A model generated the notes under the pieces. It saw only the letters and a list, made by a program, of their open reading frames with translations, was not told the origin of the DNA and did no database searches. Positions 58,050 to 64,000 of a DNA stretch of 64,000 nt are shown here, piece after piece. Origin of the DNA: Antitrichia curtipendula (taxonomy: Eukaryota; Streptophyta; Bryopsida; Hypnales; Leucodontaceae); NCBI GenBank assembly GCA_951230915.1, contig OX579641.1, positions 5,828,001 through 5,892,000 on the forward strand, in the 5' to 3' direction. Numbering within the stretch: position 1 is the first letter of the stretch; every line of letters begins with the position of its first letter. The translations under genes and the position numbers were made by a program.

Positions 58050-58420
58050 GTATAAATCTTTAGAGATTTACCCGTATAATTTTCCAGGTTTTATTGTAGG
58101 TTATTGGGTCCCGCTCTATACCAATATGGGGAGACTTACAATTATATAATCAAAACTTAGAATTCATTTCAAAGAAATTGAACAATAAATTTGATAAATA
58201 TTCTGAAACAGACGAAGATAATAATTTATAATAATTTAGAAATGAAAAATATTTATTTCCTAGAGGATCACATATTAAAATGTTATTTAGTTTAATAATA
58301 TTAACACTACCTACTTTATTTATTGGGTGTTTAGGTCCTCATTTTCCACAAGGACAAACTGGAGTTGATTTACTATTTCAATGGTTACACCCATATAGTT
58401 TCTTTTTTAGCTTGTAGATT
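58050..58420 (+). pseudogene. Nuclear plastid-DNA fragment resembling ndhF 3' part
   Basis: One frame, with stops, reads SRSIPIWGDL, NLEFISKKLNNKFDKYSE, then SHIKMLFSLIILTLPTLFIG and GVDLLFQWLHPYS. The order resembles the C-terminal third of plastid NdhF (IWG, a lysine/asparagine-rich loop, MLFPLLxLxxxTLFIG, DxLxxWLxP). It is out of place in nuclear repeat DNA and contains stops, so it is probably a NUPT. Recognised from memory of the family. Confidence 0.5.
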
Positions 58421-58645
58421 TAATTTACAGAGGTCCTTGCAATGTGTTGAAGATGAGGTGGAAAATGTTAGTGATTGATTGTCCAAGAAGTTGGTGACGT
58501 TGGTGCTCAGAAGTCTAGTTTTAGTCATATTAATTGATCTTCTAGTTGGTCATAAATAAGGTTGAAAAAGGGTTAGATGTGTTCAGAGACTGACAATTAA
58601 ATTAATGAATGATAGCAATACATAACTGAAGCTCATGTCCCCGTG

Positions 58646-58749
58646 CTAGTACTGATTTAGGGGGGGTGAAGGAGATCCTCATAAAGCCCTAGTCGGATCC
58701 GACTAGGGCTTGGTGAGGATCTCCTTCACCCCCCCTAAACTGGTACTAG
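58646..58749. repeat. GATC-centred hairpin
   Basis: CTAGTACTGATTTAGGGGGG pairs with its complement ending at 58,749. The inner arm is GTGAAGGAGATCCTCA and the centre CCCTAGTCGGATCCGACTAG. Few mismatches. Confidence 0.95.
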
Positions 58750-59095
58750 AATGAGGATCTATCTTAGAATTTTAAATAGTTCTCTTTATTTTGATGTGAA
58801 AGACTAAAAAGTTTTAGTAACATCTTTCTTTAAAAGAATTTGAATATAATATATAATGAACAGTGATACAAGCTGTAATTTTGCAATGATAATTTGACTT
58901 GGGTCTTCCGTAATTTTTGTTTGAGGGTCATGTTTTACTTAAATATGTAGTATTTGAAGTTCAACAACAAAATATGAAAATAATATTTAATTAAACAAAC
59001 GTGCATTTTTAATGAACACATTTAAATTGATTGGATATGCGGTCTGAATAATAATGACATGTATTTAATATATTCATACGAATATTTTTTACAAG

Positions 59096-59203
59096 TGGGT
59101 GTAACCATTTTTTGGAGGTGAAGCTAGTGCTCTCTAGACCCTAGTCAGATCCGACTAGGGTCTTCAGAGCACTAGCTTCACCTCCAAAAAATGGTTACAC
59201 CCA
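59096..59203. repeat. GATC-centred hairpin
   Basis: TGGGTGTAACCATTTTTTGG at the left end pairs with its complement ending at 59,203. The inner arm is GGAGGTGAAGCTAGTGCTCT and the centre CCTAGTCAGATCCGACTAGG. Confidence 0.95.
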
Positions 59204-59497
59204 GTAAGTACAATAATACTTTAAACTCTTTTTTCATGGCTTTTCTTGCTTACACAACTATCTTTGTGTAGGGTTGTGTAAGCTTAAGGTAATTAGCTTT
59301 AAAAGCATTCATTAAAACACTTGGGCCCATTTCCACCTAAACTTCTTCTTTTTGCACTTTTGGTTGATTCTTTGAGATTAATTTTCTTTTATAGATTCTA
59401 ATAAACATTTTTATAATAACATATGTCAAATGAAATCACTTCTTTACTTTTAGATCAATTGTACACTTACTAAATTATTATTGTTTTCTCATGCAAG

Positions 59498-62400
59498 TCC
59501 AAGTAAAACGAGGAAAAAAAGGACAAACATCAGCCTCCACAGTGCAGCAGGACATTATCACGGTAGCAGATATTGTCGGCCCATCTCAGCCAATGGAAAT
59601 GCTTCTTTCTCCTTCCAACATCAACATTTCAGATGATGATGCTGATGAAGAAGACTTGGTAAGCTTCAATGATATTATGGATGCTGCCAATCATGCAGCA
59701 GATGAGTTTGAGAAAGAGCCATTAGCTAGTCGTTTCTCAGACCACCAGCGTTTCTGGAAAGGAAAGAAACCAGTATTCTCTGATGAGAGCTCAGAGATTG
59801 AGTATAGCTCAGAGGAGGAGTCTTTTGTTACTGTTACTAGTCCCAATTTTGAAGAAACTGAGGACAATGCAACTAGCGCACTTGTGAATGGTCCTAGAGT
59901 GGTATTACTCCATTATAGCTCAGATGAGGACGTGGATGTTGATAGCCCTTTGATCCGGTTTACATCCTATGAGAGTTGGTAGATCATTAACTATTTTTGT
60001 AAAGCCCACTGAGGGTGGTTATTTGATTAACTATTTATTTTAATCAAACCGTTGTAGTACAACATGTCATTGGCATTAAAGTTTTATGTTTACATTTATC
60101 ATCAATTCAGAAGTTTATAATCTCTTATGATTTCATTAAATTAGAATTTTGAGTTTATTTGGTTTGTCATTGCAGATGGAGGATTCTCCAATAAAGGAAA
60201 CACAGTTGGAGGGGATTATAAAGACTCCAGGGACAGATGACACCACTCAGCCTGAAATTGAGGAAGAAGACGAAGGAAGTCATATGGAAGAGGACGGCAA
60301 TGATGATGAAGAGAAGGAGCTTCTTGAAGATGAGCTCCGCCTATTACAGAAGGTCGATTCAGTTGCCACAATTACTTCGTTAAGAGTGAAACCAGAAAAA
60401 CTTTTCCGTTTTTTTATCCCCTTGTGCAGATTGGTGTCCATGCCCATGGTACAACCTACCTTGTCTTCTGATGTGAAGAAGCTGGAGCAAGAATTTTCTC
60501 ACGGGTATCGACCAGGATCTGTTGCCTTCTATGTTTCCACTACAAATGAGGCAGGTGAAAGCATGGAATTTACAGAGGAAGAAATGCGCAATTGGGGGTC
60601 GGTTTGGCAAAAAGCAAACAATGAGTTCATGGAACATGTTAATTCACATGAGACATTGCATTTTTTGAAGAGGGCAAAGTTTTTTGTTTGTGATGGAAAC
60701 CACCGTCTGCTAGCATGGATGAGTCACATTTCTAGACTCTATCCAGCAGACGAGGCATGGCATATTGCAGTAGATTGCATTGTTCTTGATACAAAAGGAA
60801 GAATTGAACTGGCCATGGAAGTCATGCATGACATAAACAAGTAAGTGACTAGTATCATACGTATTTTGGTAGTACATGTTTTATTGTTTTAATTAGATTT
60901 AGCCTTTTTTTTCAAGAGAGAAGTAGGAAAATGAAATTCTAATTCCAATTTTTGAAATTCAGATCGACGGAAGACTCTCATGTGAAGACCAACTTGGTCC
61001 ACACATTGCATCGTGTGCAGAAGTATGGTCTTTTACCTTTGCCAAAGTTTTTGGAGATGTTGAGGCCGTCAGAGGTGAAGAAATGTATGGCCTCCAGTAC
61101 TAGGAAAACTTGGTACTCGATGTCAGCTGATGTATTCACAGCTTTCATGTTTCGGGTATGTTTCTTATTTTGGAATTTCATGAACATTGCTATGTTGGTC
61201 ACTTGCGTTGATTTAGTATACAATACAGGTATTAAGAAGCTTTTGGTTTCTTTCAGCAAGAAATTTCACTTGCAGCGGATGCGGCAGGACGGAAGTATAG
61301 TGAGACAACTGCAGAGGCCAATAAAAGCGAGGCTGGCATTGCAAATGCTATGAGAATGGGAGCTAAAGAGAAAGAACTCTATACTATTTTCTGTTCATAG
61401 AACTCTATACTATTTTCTGTTTGAATAAGAGATGAAGAGTATATATTTCAATTTTACACTTTTACACTTTTACAAAAATCTATGCATATAATTAAAAAAT
61501 TATTTGAAACAGTGAGGGGTACCAGAAATTGGAGGTGAATCTGGTACCTCAGTTGGCTTAGTCGGATCCGACTAAGCTCTTGGAGTTACTAGCTTCAACT
61601 CCAATTTCTGGTACCATTGTGTTTCAAAATGATTTTTGAATATGATAGTTTTTAATGTAAATACAAAAATCCAACTATGGTTTTGTAGATACCATGTGAA
61701 GCCCCAACTTTTTGCATGAAATGAATTTTTAATTTGGTTTTCTTCATTTTAATGAATATTTGGCTTATTTGCTTTTGCATAGCAACCATAAAATGCACTA
61801 GTAAATTCTTCTTTATGTGGTTAATTCTCAATTTTTTTTTGGTGTTGCATAAAAGAATGTGTTGATTTGTTTTTAATCTAATGTACTTTGAAACTTATAT
61901 GCAATGACACATTTGAATTAAACCGCAGGTATTTCAAGTTGGAGCTTCTTTCAGAGGGTGCAATTGTAGAGAAGGATCTTCCTCCGTTCTTGTCTACTTG
62001 GCTTGATCGAAGTTCAGCAGACTGCATGTATACCCTAAACCAGCTCCGTACGTTCACAACAGCTCATCTCAGCGGAGGAAGATGGTATTTGGAGTGTCAC
62101 ATCACCTTCACGCCTTCGTCTGAGGTGCAATACCGGAAGTCTTTTGAGGGTTTAGGTGCCATTGATTTGGACGTCGATGAGTTTGCGGGTTTAAGTAATA
62201 AACAAAAGAAAAGGGCCATTGCAAGGAGAGAACACAATGACAGGAAAAAGGAAGCTAGGGAGAAACTTACCATCATCACAAAAGAGAAAAAAGAAGCGGA
62301 GCGCATTGCGAAGTTAGCAGAGAAGGAGCAAGAGAAAGAGAAGGAGAAAGAAGAGAAGGCTAAGGCCAAAGGCAAGAAGAAGGTAGATGACAAGAACCCA

Positions 62401-64000
62401 ATTCCGGCATCTTCTACCGTCGACCAAGGCTCGCAGATGCAAGGTGGGTCTCAAGGTGGATTGAAGAGGAAGGCATTGTCGCAACTAACCGAGGATGTCC
62501 TTATGCATGGCACTCAAGCTCTTATGATTCAGGATGATGAGGGAGACAATACGGAGGATTTGGTCCTCAATATGTCTATTGTAGACCTTGTAGATGACAT
62601 GCGCTCGAAGGAACCATCGTGGTATCCTGAGATTATGGAATTCTTGACAAAGGTAATATATTCAATTTGTTATTGCAAAATCTTTTTTTGATTGAACAAC
62701 ATGATGATTTTGTAAGTTCATAATTTATTTTGTGGAATACGGTATGTTCGTAGGTATCGACAGGGAAGTCTCGATTTTTTGATGGTGTCCTAAACCGAAG
62801 GCCAGGAGTGGACCTTATCTTTTTTGACTGTCCAGAAAATTTGCCTGTGCCTGGAATGTCGGTGCCAACAAATGAGATTCCACATTATAATGAAGATACA
62901 GAGTACGAGGCAATGCATGCGGTATTTGTCTTTGCAGAAAGGCATCTGCAAGACCATGGATGTTTGATTATTATTCATTCATTTTCCGTGGACTCAAAGA
63001 GCTCTATTTTAGGGTTGTGTGAGGTTTATCCGATGTTGAAGAAGAGGAAAGAGTGGTTGGGCATGAATAGATTGCACTTAACTTCGGCATTGGACAACAA
63101 AACTACGGTAAATATAATTGAATTCCTTTTTAAAATGATGTCATTTTATCATTCATTTTGTCATTAAATTCTTACATATGTTTGGTTTGATTTCTTGTAG
63201 ACCCAAAAGTTTTCAATCACCCTACTTGTGAAGGATTTCGGTACAAAAGGAAAATCCAATTTCTCTTTCAAACTCACACAGACTATGAAGAATGCAGGCT
63301 TGGACATTGGACGTGATGACATTTTGATGAACTTCACGAAGGAGAGTGACTTGGCGATGGACGGTCCTAAACCATGGCGTGGGGCTCGCGAAAAGGACCC
63401 CCGTTTTTTTCAACTCCTCTTGGAAGCAACAATAGGCGAAGGAGATGTAGTTCTAGATTGCACTGCAGCTACAGGTATAAATTTAATTTAATTATGTTGA
63501 CTAGATCTGTATTGTTTCAAATTATATCATTCAATTAATGTATATGAAGTTGTTCATTTTAGGGGCCTCCATTACTGCTTGTCGTGGCACGGGCCGCCAT
63601 ATTGTTGCATTGGAGGAGGATGGAGATATTTTCAAAGCCATCCTTGAACCCATGAAGAAGTCTACCACGGTCGTGGAGACAACACAAGCACCATCAACAG
63701 TTCAGGAATCCCAAGATCCGGATGGCATGACCATTGTGCCTTGAAAGTTCTCTCGACAGACACCATTCAGTAAGTAAGTTTGAGTTTTTGTTTTTGTTTT
63801 TTTAATTCCAAATACAGTCTTATATTTTGCAAGTCTAACATTGTTTCACTTTTGTTTGTAGTCATCAACGATTGACATTAGCAAATGAGATTATGAAGAG
63901 ACGAAGGCTTCTCTTGAGTCCGGAAAAGCCTTTTCATCTTCCCGTACATGCCGAGCAGATGGCATCTGCGTTTGTAGAGTTTGGAAGCTCTAATCCAAAA
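59498..64000 (+). CDS. Third ParB-like / beta-class DNA-methyltransferase-like gene (runs off window)
   Basis: Candidate exons: 59,498-~59,979 (acidic, Ser-rich); 60,176-60,840 (acceptor TTGCAG, donor GTAAGT); 60,963-61,155; 61,257-~61,400; 61,929-62,652; 62,754-63,107; 63,201-63,474; 63,563-63,744; and an open frame from about 63,863 to the edge. The ParB core ends in FFVCDGNHRLLAWM (about 60,685), a canonical DGxHR-like motif. A Lys/Glu coiled coil lies near 62,200-62,390. The methyltransferase part has DLIFFDCPENLPVPG at motif IV and GDVVLDCTAATGASITACRG at motif I, then GRHIVALEED, in beta-class order. (D/N)PP(Y/W) has become DCPE, so activity is doubtful. Unresolved joints: TAG at 59,980 and 61,398, and TGA at 63,742. 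A 24-bp tandem duplication at 61,372-61,421 coincides with the second stop. Confidence 0.7.
61518..61615. repeat. GATC-centred hairpin in an intron
   Basis: GGTACCAGAAATTGGAGGTG pairs with its imperfect complement ending at 61,615; the centre is GCTTAGTCGGATCCGACTAA. It sits in the intron between the ParB-domain exon and the coiled-coil exon of the third ParB-methyltransferase gene. Confidence 0.9.

Overview
The window is nuclear DNA from a plant or other streptophyte. Genes have GT-AG introns, intergenic DNA is AT-rich, there is a degenerate CCCTAAA (plant telomere type) tract, a probable plastid ndhF fragment, a SWIM-type Mutator-like transposase and many foldback repeats. Nothing in the sequence fixes the species. 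Essentially every recognisable gene belongs to a mobile element or sits inside one.

Main result: two very large terminal-inverted-repeat elements, one inside the other. The inner one (8,252-32,833, 24.6 kb) has perfect 25-bp terminal inverted repeats (TIRs), a 6-bp target duplication TTCTTA, and about 40 copies of an 18-bp palindrome (consensus ATCGTGAGATCTCACGAT) found nowhere else in the window. The outer one (1,677-45,321; about 19 kb without the inner insertion) has unrelated 28-bp TIRs with one mismatch. Both have the same plan. A leftward gene near the left end encodes a ParB-like domain joined to a circularly permuted (beta-class) DNA-methyltransferase-like domain with decayed catalytic motifs. 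A rightward gene near the right end encodes a DUF7869-like protein with a D/D/E-type RNase H-fold transposase signature. The inner element's leftward gene also splices in frame into an FCP1/SCP-type phosphatase domain and is followed by a membrane-protein ORF. I do not recognise this two-gene giant element as a described superfamily. A working model is that the DUF7869 protein is the transposase, and that the ParB-methyltransferase protein binds the dispersed palindromes as parS-like sites.

Layout: 1-1,676 flanking repeats; 2,201-6,579 outer ParB-methyltransferase pseudogene (minus); 8,252-32,833 inner element, with its ParB-methyltransferase-phosphatase gene (10,756-18,008, minus), a palindrome-free core (18.3-27.1 kb: hairpin, telomere-like tract, triplicated 1.5-1.65 kb unit) and a DUF7869 pseudogene (28,071-31,456, plus); 32.8-41.8 kb mostly gene-free; 41,811-45,013 outer DUF7869 gene (plus); 49,111-53,182 Mutator-like transposase pseudogene (minus); 56.5-57.8 kb minisatellites; five long GATC-centred hairpins and one short relative between 50.7 and 61.6 kb; 59,498-64,000 a third ParB-methyltransferase gene (plus, runs off the window), the best preserved of the three.

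Decay: the element genes carry 15 in-frame stop codons within otherwise open, homologous frames. All are TGA or TAG and none is TAA, as expected from C-to-T decay of CGA and CAG codons in CG and CHG methylation contexts. Two single-base frameshifts are also visible. The elements therefore look silenced and mostly dead here, with the third ParB-methyltransferase gene and the outer DUF7869 gene nearest to intact.
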